DNA from: JAWWPY01 sp033854735
GTDB taxonomy: Bacteria > Actinomycetota > Actinomycetes > Streptosporangiales > Streptosporangiaceae
Length of the DNA stretch: 64,000 nucleotides
Reading direction: 5' to 3'
Assembly (NCBI GenBank): GCA_033854735.1
Contig: JAWWPY010000422.1
Location: forward strand, 1 to 64,000
The position numbers and the translations under genes are program-made. Below are positions 32,744-42,223 of the stretch, piece after piece. The notes under the pieces were generated by a model that did not search any database, had not been told where the DNA came from, and saw nothing but the letters and a program-made list of their open reading frames with translations. Each line of letters starts with the position of its first letter. The stretch's first letter is position 1.

Positions 32744-33526
32744 ATGCCTGCGAATAACGTGCCCGTTCTGCAGAGTTCCCGGCTCTCCCGGGCTGAGGCG
32801 CTGGCCCGGGAGCTCGAGGAGGAGATCTCTGCGGGCGTCCTCAACACCGGCGACCGGCTGGGGACCAAGGAAGACCTGCGCCAGCGGTTCAATGTGGCCG
32901 TCGCCACAATTAACGAGGCGGTCAAGCTGCTCGATACCCGGGGCCTGGTCGAGGCGCGCCCCGGGCCTGGGGGCGGCGTGTTCGTGGCGAGCGCCGCCGC
33001 GCGAATCCGCAAGGGACCCATGATCATGGGTTTTGAGTGGACCACCGCCACCATGGCCGATTACCACGAAGTGCGCAGCGCGATTGAGCCGATTGTCTAT
33101 CGGCACGCCGGCCGTTACCGCACGGATGCGGATATCCGCGCGCTGAAGTCGATCCTGGAGAATATGGCCGCCAGCCTCGAGCAGCCTCTGGCCTACGTCC
33201 GGTACAACACGGCCTTCCACCGGCGTATCGCCAAGCTGAGTCCCAACGCGGCGCTGCGCAGCCTGTACGTGACGCTGCTGGATTTCTTCGAGAATGACCA
33301 GGGCGGCGAGGACCTCCCCCCGGTCCTCAACCCCGAGAACGTCGAGGTGCACCGGCAGTTGATCGAGGCCATCGAGGCAGGTGACATGCCGGAACTCGAG
33401 GCCGCGATCTACCGCCACGACCACCACCGGCTCGCCCTGGGCATGTTCGAGCCCGCAGCCCGGGACGGCGCGGCGAAGCGCCGGGCCGCCCCCGCGGTGC
33501 CCTTCCAGGGCCGCCAGGTCCGGTAA
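32744..33526 (+). CDS. GntR family transcriptional regulator, FCD-type
   Basis: 260 residues from ATG 32744; the longer frame from 32693 would include the promoter-like sequence. The N-terminal winged helix reads SRAEALARELEEEISAGVL, TKEDLRQRFNVAVATINEAVKLLDTRGLV and EARPGPGGGVFVAS. The C-terminal helical FCD effector domain has HEVRSAIEPIVYRHAGRY, YNTAFHRRIAKLSPN and EVHRQLIEAIEAGD; His residues there often hold a metal. It is the likely regulator of the adjacent aromatic genes, which is inference from position and shared motifs. Confidence 0.9.
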   Translation: MPANNVPVLQSSRLSRAEALARELEEEISAGVLNTGDRLGTKEDLRQRFNVAVATINEAVKLLDTRGLVEARPGPGGGVFVASAAARIRKGPMIMGFEWTTATMADYHEVRSAIEPIVYRHAGRYRTDADIRALKSILENMAASLEQPLAYVRYNTAFHRRIAKLSPNAALRSLYVTLLDFFENDQGGEDLPPVLNPENVEVHRQLIEAIEAGDMPELEAAIYRHDHHRLALGMFEPAARDGAAKRRAAPAVPFQGRQVR

Positions 33527-33564
33527 CGCGGATCACACCGGCGGCCCGAAAGCCCCAGTCAGCC

Positions 33565-33585
33565 CGGCCGGCCGTGGGCCGGCCG
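33565..33585. terminator. Perfect hairpin between GntR and DUF1697 genes
   Basis: CGGCCGGCC and GGCCGGCCG form a perfect 9-bp stem with a GTG loop. It lies between converging genes and could end both transcripts, although there is no U tract. Confidence 0.5.
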
Positions 33586-33589
33586 CCGG

Positions 33590-34156
33590 TCAGGCCTCGC
33601 ACATGGCGAGCAGCCTGGTGACGGTGGCCCAGTTGCGCGCCGTGCCGGCGCCCCGCACCGAGATCGGCCCGCCTGCCCGGGCGAGAAGTGCGGCCAGTTC
33701 GCTGCGCCCGAAACCATCCGGGGTATGCAGGAAGAGGACGCGGCCTACGTACTGAGCCGTATCGCGGCTGCCTTTCAGCATGGCCTGCCGTTGCGCGTCC
33801 GCGACGTAGTCCACCATCTCGGCCGCCGGATGCTCGCCCAGGAACACCGCGTGCACGGATTTCGGGTTCGCCTCGGCCGGGTACGGATTGTCGCGCACCA
33901 CCTGCGCCAGTTCCTCGCGTGACACGACCACCACCCGTGGCCGCACATCCAAGGCCCGCGCGATGGCCGCTTCGAGGTCAGCCGCCAGCAATGCAGAGTC
34001 GGTGGCGCGTGCGGTGAAGACCACGTTGCCGCTCTGTATGTACGTGGCGATATCTGCGTGGCCGAGCGACGTCACCACCGCGCGCAAGTCCGCCATTGCG
34101 ACTTTGTTGCGGCCGCCGACATTAATGCCGCGCAACAGGGCGACGTGAGTGGGCAC
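33590..34156 (-). CDS. DUF1697 family protein
   Basis: 188 residues with the DUF1697 hallmarks ALLRGINVGGRNKVAMADLRAVV, TYIQSGNVVFTA, and KSVHAVFLGEHP, ending in RNWATVTRLLAM. The family is widespread and of unknown function. It converges with the GntR gene and diverges from PadR. Confidence 0.92.
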   Translation of the reverse strand: MPTHVALLRGINVGGRNKVAMADLRAVVTSLGHADIATYIQSGNVVFTARATDSALLAADLEAAIARALDVRPRVVVVSREELAQVVRDNPYPAEANPKSVHAVFLGEHPAAEMVDYVADAQRQAMLKGSRDTAQYVGRVLFLHTPDGFGRSELAALLARAGGPISVRGAGTARNWATVTRLLAMCEA

Positions 34157-34243
34157 GCCAGCACCCTAGCCGAGGCACGCTGCGCCGCGGCGGCGGGCCG
34201 GCATGACCGAAGCCAAAGACCGAGAGGCGTTCTTAGGTATTGT

Positions 34244-34253
34244 TATACGTATA
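34244..34253. promoter_or_regulatory. TATACGTATA palindrome in front of PadR
   Basis: A perfect 10-bp palindrome in an AT-rich pocket (34233-34262), ending 10 bp before ATG 34264. PadR proteins usually repress their own gene through such a site. The divergent DUF1697 gene starts 88 bp away. Confidence 0.5.
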
Positions 34254-34263
34254 TAGTTGTCTA

Positions 34264-34872
34264 ATGTCGCTGCGTCATGCGCTGATGGCCCTGCTCGCGG
34301 CCACGCCGATGACCGGGTACACCCTGGCCAAGCAGTTCGACCAGTCCGCCGCCTTCGTCTGGCATGCCCCGCACTCGCAGATCTACCCGGAACTGCGCCG
34401 CCTGGAGGAGGCCGGCCTCATCGCCGGCCACGAGGAGTCGCGCGGCATCCGCGGGACCAAGCGGACCTACGCCATCACCGACGAAGGACGCGCCGAACTG
34501 CAGCGCTGGGTCGCGGAGCTCAGCCCGCCGCCGCGTGAGCGCGACGGGGCCTACCTCAAGGCGACCTATTTCGAATTCGGCAGCTTCGCCAACGCCAAGC
34601 GCCAGTTCCAGGCGCACCTGGCCCATCATCGGCAGCAGCAGCGCCAGTGGGAAGCACATGTTGAGCAGCTGGAGAACCGGGACACCTCCCTGCTCCGGCT
34701 TCGCCTCGCGGCCTGGCCGGAGCACCTGCATGACGCCATCGTCGCGTACAAGGCCCACGTGTACCGGGGCCTGGTGACCCGGGCCCGCAGCGAGGTGGAG
34801 TGGGCCAGATCCGGGCTGGACCTGGTGGACCGGCTCGAAGTGGCGGCCGGGGCCCAGGATGCGGGCGGCTAG
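34264..34872 (+). CDS. PadR family transcriptional regulator
   Basis: 202 residues from ATG 34264. The winged-helix domain has LRHALMALLAATPMTGYTLAKQF, IYPELRRLEEAGLIAGHEES, RGTKRTYAITDEGRAELQRW. A helical C-terminal Vir-type domain (about 95-190) carries many His/Gln residues (AHHRQQQRQW). PadR proteins often respond to phenolic acids, fitting the surrounding block. A palindromic site precedes the gene. Confidence 0.92.
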   Translation: MSLRHALMALLAATPMTGYTLAKQFDQSAAFVWHAPHSQIYPELRRLEEAGLIAGHEESRGIRGTKRTYAITDEGRAELQRWVAELSPPPRERDGAYLKATYFEFGSFANAKRQFQAHLAHHRQQQRQWEAHVEQLENRDTSLLRLRLAAWPEHLHDAIVAYKAHVYRGLVTRARSEVEWARSGLDLVDRLEVAAGAQDAGG

Positions 34873-34954
34873 GCCAGGCTTAACCCGGCGCGGCCCGGCC
34901 CGGCCCGATAGCCTCGCGCCAGAAATCCGGCCAGATCCGCTGCCGCCGCCGGGA

Positions 34955-37012
34955 TCAAACGCCGGCCGGCGCCGCAACCGAGCCCTTAGCCCCCACTACC
35001 TGGGCCGCCAGAGGCAGCCGTACGGTGACCGTGGTGCCCCCGGCCTCCTTCGAGGCCAGGGAGATGTCGCCGCCATGGTGTGTGACGATGGTGCGGACGA
35101 TGGCGAGCCCGAGGCCGGTGCCGGGGATAGAAGCCTTCTGGGCGTTGGAGGCCCGGAAGAACCGGCCGAACAGCTTCTTCTGGTCTGTATTCGGGATGCC
35201 GATGCCAGTGTCGGTGACGCGTACCACGGCCGACCCGCTCTCGGCCTCGGCCCACACCTCTATATGACCGCCCTCCGGGGTGTATTTCACCGAATTCGAC
35301 AGCAAGTTGATCAGCACCCGGTCAAGCTGGCTGGCGTCCCCGTCAACGACCAGGCCGTCCGGTGGGACGGTGGCCGAGAGGTCGAGCTTGGCCGCCGACA
35401 CCGACGGGCGGACGGCGTCGATGGCTCCGGCGATGACCTCGGCCATGTTCACCGGCCGGGTCACCGTGGCGTATGCACCCGACTCCAGCTTGGCCAGGGT
35501 GAACAGGTCATCGATCAGGCTCCGCAGCCGCGATGCGCTGCGGTCGACGGTCTTCAGCATCTGGCGCTGTTGCGGGGTGACCGGCCCCGCTTCCTCTTCG
35601 CTGAGCAATTCGATGTAGCCCTCGATGCTGCTCAGCGGGGCCCGGAGTTCGTGCGAGATGGTGGCGAAGAAGTCGGTTTTGGCGTGGTCGAGCGCCTTGA
35701 GGTCCTCGACCAGGCGATTTTCCGCCTCGTACAGCCGGGCATGGTTGAGCCCGCGGCCCAGGTCGGCGGCGATCGACTCCACCGCGTCGATCTCGGCCCG
35801 GGCCCAGGGGCGGGCCCGGTGGAGGCGGTGCACGGCGATGAACCCCAGGAGTTCGTCACCGACACCGAACGGCGTGACGATGAGCGACACGATGCCCGCC
35901 TGCCGCATCGGGGTGCGCAGCCACGGCGGCAGCCGCTCGCCACCAGGTCCCTGGACGTCCTGGATCACCTCGCTGGCCTGATCGCGGAGCAGCCCACGAA
36001 GCATCCCGATCGACTTGCCGGACAGTGTGCCGCTGAACGCGTCCGCCAGCACCCAGCTGTCCTCGTGGCCAACCGGCGGGGTCACCTGACCCTCGATGAT
36101 CAGGTGAAGGTAGATGAGGTCGCCGGCCACATTCTGGTCAAGAGTGGTGCCCGCCTCCTGGATGACACCGTCCGCTGTCAGCGGCTCGCGGATACGGATC
36201 CCGGCCGCACGGGCCATCGTGCGCAGCCGGTCGCTTTCGGCCTCCCGGGCGCGGAACTGATCGGCCTCGTTGGCCTGCGCGTTGACGGCCTGCGCCACCT
36301 CGCGCACTTCCGCGGACCCAGTCACGGCCGCGCGGGCCGCATGATCACCGGTGGTGAGCCTGCGCACCGTGACCGTCAGGTTGCGCAGCGGCCTGGTGAC
36401 CGTGCGCAGCGTGCTCAGCGACCCCGCCAGCACCAGCAGCACCGCGATGGCCAGCGCTCCGCCGGCCCAGGCCAGGCCGGTCTGCATCGCCTGCTTGTTG
36501 CTCGCGCTGAGCGCCGCGATCTGCTCGCTCAGCAGGTCCTGCAGCCCGCCGTCGGCGGCGAAGAAAGTCTTACCGACAGCGTATTCCTCCGCAATCAGGG
36601 TCCGGGCGTGCGGGGTGCCTTGCCGGGCCGCCATGATCTGGGGGACCAGGGCGGACCACTTCGCCCCAGCCCGGGCCACGATTGCGACCAGGCCACGCAG
36701 GTTAGCTGGGGTGCCTCGCTGGAATGTGGCGAGCCCCCGGGCGAACAGGGCCTGTGACTGGCGGAGCAGCACCAGGTACTTTTGGTCGCGGCTCAGCGCG
36801 TAGTCAACCATCCACGTCCCCGCAGAACCGAAACCGACACCCAAGTCGTCCTGAGCGCTCTGGAAGGTCTGGTAGCGGCTGGTGAGCTGCCTGGTCGTCT
36901 GGTTCTCGTGGACGACCGTGAGGTAGCCGACGCCTGCGGCGACGGCGATCAGGACCGCGAACACCGAGAAGGCGACCAGGAGCTGGTTAATGATCGATCC
37001 ACGTCGTCCCAC
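34955..37012 (-). CDS. Membrane sensor histidine kinase with GAF-like domain
   Basis: 685 residues from GTG 37012, supported by GAGAGGGGGAA upstream. A first membrane span (about 10-32) is followed by an extracytoplasmic helical domain (about 35-185), a second span (about 195-215, LAIAVLLVLAGSLST), HAMP (VTRPLRNLTVTVRRLTTGD), a GAF-like domain (about 265-440), then the phosphoacceptor ATISHELRAPLSSIEGYIEL and the ATPase motifs NLLSNSVKYTPEGG, VTDTGIGI and GTGLGLAIV. No response regulator gene lies beside it, so it is an orphan kinase. It is convergent with PadR. Confidence 0.93.
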   Translation of the reverse strand: MGRRGSIINQLLVAFSVFAVLIAVAAGVGYLTVVHENQTTRQLTSRYQTFQSAQDDLGVGFGSAGTWMVDYALSRDQKYLVLLRQSQALFARGLATFQRGTPANLRGLVAIVARAGAKWSALVPQIMAARQGTPHARTLIAEEYAVGKTFFAADGGLQDLLSEQIAALSASNKQAMQTGLAWAGGALAIAVLLVLAGSLSTLRTVTRPLRNLTVTVRRLTTGDHAARAAVTGSAEVREVAQAVNAQANEADQFRAREAESDRLRTMARAAGIRIREPLTADGVIQEAGTTLDQNVAGDLIYLHLIIEGQVTPPVGHEDSWVLADAFSGTLSGKSIGMLRGLLRDQASEVIQDVQGPGGERLPPWLRTPMRQAGIVSLIVTPFGVGDELLGFIAVHRLHRARPWARAEIDAVESIAADLGRGLNHARLYEAENRLVEDLKALDHAKTDFFATISHELRAPLSSIEGYIELLSEEEAGPVTPQQRQMLKTVDRSASRLRSLIDDLFTLAKLESGAYATVTRPVNMAEVIAGAIDAVRPSVSAAKLDLSATVPPDGLVVDGDASQLDRVLINLLSNSVKYTPEGGHIEVWAEAESGSAVVRVTDTGIGIPNTDQKKLFGRFFRASNAQKASIPGTGLGLAIVRTIVTHHGGDISLASKEAGGTTVTVRLPLAAQVVGAKGSVAAPAGV

Positions 37013-37369
37013 GCCAGCGTTCCCCCTCTCCCTGTCAGGGCGTTGGCGAAGCCGCGCTAAGTTATGATTACTAAGAGTATCATCTCGTGTACTTAAGGTA
37101 ATATTGCCTGGACAGCCGCCCGGCCCCGCCTCCTTCAGCCGCCGCCGCGGCCGCTCCGGAAACCGCCAGCCCCGTGAGCCGCGAGTCGCCTCCGATCGGC
37201 ACTGCAGTTCGCAATTTAGGCATATATTTAGGTATCTGTTGACGCTATTGCTCATCTAGCCAGGAGACCGCGGCCAGGTCGGCAGCCCCCAGGGTGAGCC
37301 GCTCCTGCGCCCAGCATCCGCCCGCCCGGCCAGCACCGGAGATGGTGCTCCACGACGAAGGTGTCCGCC
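37013..37369. other. Intergenic promoter region of kinase and aldehyde dehydrogenase
   Basis: No gene is supported. Two AT-rich pockets stand out: TTATGATTACTAAGAGTATCATC (shown as positions 37062-37084) behind the kinase gene, and CATATATTTAGG (37221-37232) on the aldehyde dehydrogenase side. They may hold divergent promoters; no consensus pair can be assigned. Confidence 0.5.
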
Positions 37370-38860
37370 ATGACCGAAGCACCCAGCCTGGCCGCCAGCC
37401 TGGCCGCCATCGGCGACCGTGAGTGGTCGCTGCTCATTGGCGGGCAGCCGGCCCCGGCCCGGTCAGGGCGGAGCTTCGGCGACGAGAGCCCGGTGACCGA
37501 GGAGATCATAGCCACCGTCCCCGACGGGGACGCCGCTGATGTCGGCGCGGCGGTCGAGGCGGCCCGCCCGGCGGCGGCCGCCTGGCGGCGGGTGCCACCG
37601 CGGGAGCGCGGCGCCCTGGTCGGCGAGCTGGCCCGGGTGCTGGAGGAGAACGCTGACGAGCTAGCTCTCCTCGACGCAATCGACGGCGGTCACCCGGTCA
37701 CCGGAATGCACCTGGATGTCGCCATTGCCGCTGACATGCTCCGCCTGTTCGCGGGCCTCGGCATCGAGCTCAAGGGCTCGACCATCCCGGCCACGGCACA
37801 GAACCTGCACCTCACCGTCCGCGAGCCGTTCGGGGTGGTCGGCCGGATCATCCCCTTCAATCATCCGGTCATGTTCGCTGCGGGGAAGATCGCCGCCCCA
37901 CTGGTGGCGGGGAATGCGGTGATCCTCAAGCCCCCGGAGTCCGCGCCTCTCTCGGCGCTGCGCATGGGCGAGTTGTTCGCCGGTGTCCTGCCGCCTGGCC
38001 TGCTGTCTGTCGTGGTCGGCGACGGGCCGGCCGCCGGCCGCGCCGTGGCGCGCCATCCGGCGATCCGGCGGATCGGCTTCATCGGCAGCGACGCCACCGG
38101 CCGGGCGATCCAGCGGGACGCGGCCGAGGTCGGGGTCAAGGACGTGACGCTGGAACTGGGCGGCAAGAACGCGCTGATCGCTTTCCCCGACGCCGACCCT
38201 GAGGCGGTGGCGGCCGGCGCCGTCGCGGGCATGAACTTCGCCCGGTCGGCCGGGCAGTCCTGCGGCTCGACCTCCCGGCTGCTGCTGCACGAGTCGATCG
38301 CGGACGACGTGCTGGACCGGGTGGCGGAGCGGATGTCAGCCATCCGGATCGGCTCACCGCTGGATCCCGCGACCCAGATGGGGACCGTGGCCACCCGCGC
38401 CCAGTACGACAAGACGCTGCGCTACATCGGGATCGCCCGTGACGAGGGCGCCCAGGTGCTGACCGGCGGCGGCCGGCCGCCGGGCCTGGAGGACGAGCGC
38501 GGGCTGTTCGTGGCGCCGACCCTCTTCCGTGGCGTGCGGCCGGACATGCGGATCGCCCGCGAGGAGGTGTTCGGCCCGGTGCTGGCCGCGATCACCTGGA
38601 AGGACGAGGACGAGGCGATCGAGATCGCCAACGCGGTCGACTACGGCCTCACCGGCAGCGTGTGGACGAGTGACATCAACCGGGCCTTCCGGGTGGCCTC
38701 GGCGCTCGAGGCCGGGTATCTCTGGATCAACGGGTCGGCCGCGCACTTCGCCGGGGTTCCGTTCGGCGGGGTCAAGCTGTCCGGTGTGGGGCGCGAGGAA
38801 AGCCTCGATGAACTGCTCAGCTACACCCAGCTCAAGACGCTCAACATCATGCTGGGCTGA
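37370..38860 (+). CDS. NAD(P)-dependent aldehyde dehydrogenase
   Basis: 496 residues from ATG 37370, with GAAGGTG 8 nt upstream; GTG 37361 would add three residues. The family elements are IIPFNHPVMFAAGKIAAPLVAGNAV, the cofactor-loop FIGSDATGRAIQ, the general-base Glu in LELGGKNALIAF, and the catalytic Cys in SAGQSCGSTSR. EEVFGPVLAAI and PFGGVKLSGVGREES close the active site. It oxidises an aldehyde to a carboxylate. It sits 24 bp upstream of the ThDP enzyme, which could supply its aldehyde. Confidence 0.92.
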   Translation: MTEAPSLAASLAAIGDREWSLLIGGQPAPARSGRSFGDESPVTEEIIATVPDGDAADVGAAVEAARPAAAAWRRVPPRERGALVGELARVLEENADELALLDAIDGGHPVTGMHLDVAIAADMLRLFAGLGIELKGSTIPATAQNLHLTVREPFGVVGRIIPFNHPVMFAAGKIAAPLVAGNAVILKPPESAPLSALRMGELFAGVLPPGLLSVVVGDGPAAGRAVARHPAIRRIGFIGSDATGRAIQRDAAEVGVKDVTLELGGKNALIAFPDADPEAVAAGAVAGMNFARSAGQSCGSTSRLLLHESIADDVLDRVAERMSAIRIGSPLDPATQMGTVATRAQYDKTLRYIGIARDEGAQVLTGGGRPPGLEDERGLFVAPTLFRGVRPDMRIAREEVFGPVLAAITWKDEDEAIEIANAVDYGLTGSVWTSDINRAFRVASALEAGYLWINGSAAHFAGVPFGGVKLSGVGREESLDELLSYTQLKTLNIMLG

Positions 38861-38884
38861 CGGGCTCTGGGGGGAGGCAGGCAG

Positions 38885-40612
38885 GTGAACGGCGCGCAGA
38901 TCGCCATCGAAGCGCTCCGGCGCGAGGGGGTCCGGCTGGTCGCCGGGCTGCCTGGCACCACGGTCATGCACCCCATCGACGCTGTCGGCGGCCAGCCCGG
39001 CATGCGGTACATCTCGGCGCGGCACGAGCAGGTGGCGGCGTTCATGGCCGACGGCTACGCGCGGGCCAGCGGCACCGTGGGCGTCTGTCTGGCCTCCCGT
39101 GGGCCCGGTGCCGCCAACCTCGCGATCGGCATCCACAACGCTCATGCCGAGTCGATCCCGGTACTTGCGCTCATCGGCCAGGTGCCGGATCAGATCTACC
39201 ATCGCGAGGCGTTCGAGGAGATGGACCTGGTCCGGTTCTTCGAGCCGATCACCAAGTGGTCGGTGGAGATCCATGAGCCGAGCCGGATCCCTGAACTGCT
39301 GCAGCGGGCCGTGCGCACCGCGCTCTCCGGACGGCCCGGCCCGGTGATGGTGTCGCTGCCGCTGGACGTGCAGACCGCGGAGGCGGCCGCCACCTTCCAG
39401 CCGAGCGTCCGCAGTGCCCCGCCCGCGCCGCAGGCCAGCGCGGTGCAGGAAGCCGCCGGACTGCTGGCCGCGGCGCGGCGGCCGGTGATCATCGCGGGCG
39501 GGGGCGTGCGCGGCCCCGGGTACGATCCTGGCCTCATCCAGCTCGCCGAGCGCCTCCAGGTGCCCGTGGTCACGAGCTGGCTGCGCAAGAACATCTTTCC
39601 CAACGACTGCGTCCTGTTCTGCGGATCACTTGGCTACGGCGCCGTCCCGGTCACTGAAGACCTGGTTCGCGAGGCCGATGTGGTGCTCGCGATCGGCTGC
39701 CGGTTCTCCGAATTCACCACCGGGCGGTGGACCCTGCTCTCCCCCGCCACCACGCTCATCCAGGTCGACATCGAGGCCGACAGCCTCGGCCGCTACTACG
39801 TGCCCGCGATCGGCATCTGCGCCGACGCGGCCGAGGCCACCGCCGCGCTGGCCGCCGCGGTCGACGCGCTGGGTGACGACCAGGAACCGGCCGGCCAGCC
39901 CGGCCCGGGTGCCGCCGGCCCGGGCCATCCGAACGCCGGGCCGCAGCAGTCAGCACGCGGTCTGCGCGGCCAGCGGGCGGCGGCCGCGCACGCCGCGTAC
40001 CGGCAGCAGACCAGCCTGCCCGGGCCGCCGCCCGGTGCCGCGCTGGTGCCCTCCGCCGCGCTGGTCGCGGCCCTGCGCACGGTGCTCGGCCGGACCGGCG
40101 CCACGCTGGTGCAGGACGCCCCGAGCATGGGGGTGTGGATCCAGCGGCACATCGACTTCACCGTCCCTGGCACCTACTACGCCGCCGCGGGCGGCAGCAT
40201 GGGCTGGGGATTCCCGGCGGCGATGGGCATGCAGCTGGCCCGGCCCGGGGACCGGATCATCACGGTGAGCGGCGACGGCAGCTTCTGGATGGTCGCCCAG
40301 GATATGGAGACCGCCGTCCGGGAGAACCTGCCCATCGTGAACGTCATCAACAACAACAGCGCCTTCGGTAACACCCGGGACCGGCAGCGGTCCGCGCATG
40401 GCGGGCGCTACCTCGGTGTCTTTTACGGCAACCCGGATTTCGCGGCCTTCGCCCGGCTGCTCGGGGCGCATGGCGAACGGGTGGAGTCAGCGGACGGGCT
40501 GGTGCCCGCCCTGGACCGGGCCTTCGCCAGTGGCCTGCCCGCGATCGTTGATGTAATTCAGGATCAGCACGAGGGCCTGCCGCCAGGTGTGCTCCCGCCG
40601 CCAGCCAGGTAG
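38885..40612 (+). CDS. ThDP-dependent decarboxylase/lyase of the acetolactate synthase-benzoylformate decarboxylase family
   Basis: 575 residues from GTG 38885, with GGGGAGG about 7 nt upstream. The N-terminal domain has GLPGTTVMHPID, the catalytic Glu in ARHEQVAAFMADGYAR, and GPGAANLAIGI. The middle domain has RRPVIIAGGGVRG. The ThDP site is GDGSFWMVAQDMETAV, then NIVN-like VINNNSAFG. An Ala/Gly/Pro-rich insertion (about 340-385) lies between middle and C-terminal domains. Candidates are a keto-acid decarboxylase (benzoylformate type) or an acetolactate-synthase-like carboligase. The adjacent aldehyde dehydrogenase favours decarboxylation to an aldehyde, which is inference. Confidence 0.86.
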   Translation: MNGAQIAIEALRREGVRLVAGLPGTTVMHPIDAVGGQPGMRYISARHEQVAAFMADGYARASGTVGVCLASRGPGAANLAIGIHNAHAESIPVLALIGQVPDQIYHREAFEEMDLVRFFEPITKWSVEIHEPSRIPELLQRAVRTALSGRPGPVMVSLPLDVQTAEAAATFQPSVRSAPPAPQASAVQEAAGLLAAARRPVIIAGGGVRGPGYDPGLIQLAERLQVPVVTSWLRKNIFPNDCVLFCGSLGYGAVPVTEDLVREADVVLAIGCRFSEFTTGRWTLLSPATTLIQVDIEADSLGRYYVPAIGICADAAEATAALAAAVDALGDDQEPAGQPGPGAAGPGHPNAGPQQSARGLRGQRAAAAHAAYRQQTSLPGPPPGAALVPSAALVAALRTVLGRTGATLVQDAPSMGVWIQRHIDFTVPGTYYAAAGGSMGWGFPAAMGMQLARPGDRIITVSGDGSFWMVAQDMETAVRENLPIVNVINNNSAFGNTRDRQRSAHGGRYLGVFYGNPDFAAFARLLGAHGERVESADGLVPALDRAFASGLPAIVDVIQDQHEGLPPGVLPPPAR

Positions 40613-40617
40613 CAGGA

Positions 40618-41394
40618 TCAGGGGCTCTCCGGCGAGGCGGCCGATTTCACCGCCCGCCCGAGGAAGATGTCGCCGAGGTCGGGGCGCCGGGCCAGGGTGG
40701 CGGCCGCGTCCGACAGCTGGATCTGGCCGGCGGCCATCACGTAGGCCCAGTCCGAGATGGCCAGGGCCTCGTGCGCGTGCTGCTCGACGAGCAGGATCGC
40801 CACGCCGCGGCCGGCCAGCTCACTGACGTGGCGGGTGAGGAGTTCGTGGGCGAGCTGGGGGGCGAGCCCGGCGGTCGGCTCGTCCAGCACCAGGAGGCTG
40901 GGCCGCCGCATCAGCACCCGGCCCATGGCCAGCAGCTTGCGCTCACCGCCGCTGAGGTACCCGGCGGGCCGGTTGCGCATCGCGGCCAGCGCGGGGTAGC
41001 GGTCCATCACCTCCTCGATGCGGGCGGCCACCTCGCGCTGCGGAAGCGTGTAGCCGCCTATCTCCAGGTTCTCCTTCACGGTCAGCGGCTCGAACACGTC
41101 CTTGACCTGGGGCACATACCCGATTCCGCGGCGGATGACCTGGTTGGCCGGCAGGCCGGTGATCCGGCCGCCGGCCAGGGTGATCTCACCGCTGCTGGGC
41201 CGCAGGATGCCCAGCACCGTCTTGAGCAAGGTGCTCTTCCCGGCCCCGTTGGGGCCGATGACGGTGGCGACCTCGCCGAGGGCGACCGTGAGGCTCACGT
41301 CCTCGATCACCGGGGCGTTGCCGTAGCCCGCGGTCACCCCGGTGAGCCGCAGGTGGGCCTGCTGGTCGCGGTCCTCAGCCGAGGAGGTAGGCAT
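40618..41394 (-). CDS. livF: Branched-chain amino-acid/organic acid ABC transporter ATPase (LivF)
   Basis: 258 residues. Walker A is GPNGAGKSTLLK, signature LSGGERKLLAMGR, Walker B LLVLDEPTAGLAP, and the H-loop is in VEQHAHEALAIS, the typical shorter LivF ATPase. It overlaps the livG-like gene by 20 bp. The operon encodes a complete importer (LivH, LivM, LivG, LivF and a binding protein). Transporters of this class also take up aromatic acids, which fits the block. Confidence 0.94.
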   Translation of the reverse strand: MPTSSAEDRDQQAHLRLTGVTAGYGNAPVIEDVSLTVALGEVATVIGPNGAGKSTLLKTVLGILRPSSGEITLAGGRITGLPANQVIRRGIGYVPQVKDVFEPLTVKENLEIGGYTLPQREVAARIEEVMDRYPALAAMRNRPAGYLSGGERKLLAMGRVLMRRPSLLVLDEPTAGLAPQLAHELLTRHVSELAGRGVAILLVEQHAHEALAISDWAYVMAAGQIQLSDAAATLARRPDLGDIFLGRAVKSAASPESP

Positions 41395-42223
41395 CGACGA
41401 CCTCCTTGTTGGCCCGGATTTCCTGCATCGGCCCTTCGGCGAGGACCCGGCCGGCGGCCATCACGATCACCGAGTCGCAGCAGCGGTCGACGGCGGCGAG
41501 TTCGTGCTCGACCATCAGCATGGTCAGGCCCTCGTCGCGGAGCCGGGCGAGGTGGTCGGTGATGGCCTCGCGCAGGCTCGGGTTGACCCCGGCGAGTGGT
41601 TCGTCAAGCAGCAGCATCCTGGGCTGGGCCATCAGCGCCCGCATGATCTCGACCAGCCGTTTCTGGCCGCCACTGAGTTCCCCGGCGTACTGGTCCGCGG
41701 CATGGGTCAGGCCGAACTCGGCCAGGAGCGCGGACGCACGGGTCAGCAGTTCATCCTGCTGCGCTCGCCAGTACCGTTTGCCTCGGAGCGCCGAAGTGAA
41801 GCTCGCCCCCCGCTGGCCGGGCACCGCGACCAGCAGGTTCTCCAGCACGGTGAGGCGCGCGAACTCGCTCGACAGCTGGAAGGTACGGATCAGGCCGCTG
41901 CGGGCCACCTGGTGCACCGGGTGCCCGGTGATATCCCGCCCGCCGTAGACCACCCGGCCGCCGGTGGGCTGCTCGGCCCCGGCGATCAGCTTCAGCGTGG
42001 TTGACTTGCCCGCCCCGTTGGGGCCGATCAGCCCGGTGATGACGCCTGGCATGATCACGAAGCTGGCTCCCGCCACCGCGTGCACGCCCGCGAACTCCAC
42101 CCGCAGGTCGCTCACCTCGAGCAGCGCGGCGGCGGTCCCGGCAGCAGCATCCCCGGCAGCAGTAGCCCCGGCGGCGGCGGTCCCGGCGGCGGCCTGCCCT
42201 GGTCGCGGCGCGGCGGCGGTCAT
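41375..42223 (-). CDS. livG: ABC transporter ATPase (LivG)
   Basis: 282 residues. An Ala/Gly-rich leader (residues 1-32, with repeated AAAGTAAAG) precedes the ATPase. Walker A is GPNGAGKSTTLK, signature ELSGGQKRLVEIMR, Walker B LLLDEPLAGVNP, and the H-loop is in VEHELAAVDR. The longer C-terminus and SSEFARLTVLENLLVAV segment are typical of LivG. Its ATG overlaps the stop of livM by 4 bp. The leader is probably a simple-sequence expansion. Confidence 0.93.
   Translation of the reverse strand: MTAAAPRPGQAAAGTAAAGATAAGDAAAGTAAALLEVSDLRVEFAGVHAVAGASFVIMPGVITGLIGPNGAGKSTTLKLIAGAEQPTGGRVVYGGRDITGHPVHQVARSGLIRTFQLSSEFARLTVLENLLVAVPGQRGASFTSALRGKRYWRAQQDELLTRASALLAEFGLTHAADQYAGELSGGQKRLVEIMRALMAQPRMLLLDEPLAGVNPSLREAITDHLARLRDEGLTMLMVEHELAAVDRCCDSVIVMAAGRVLAEGPMQEIRANKEVVDAYLLG

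Noticed and set aside
34859..36757. 632-codon plus-strand frame over the sensor kinase
   Set aside because: Antisense shadow of the kinase gene, whose motifs are complete.
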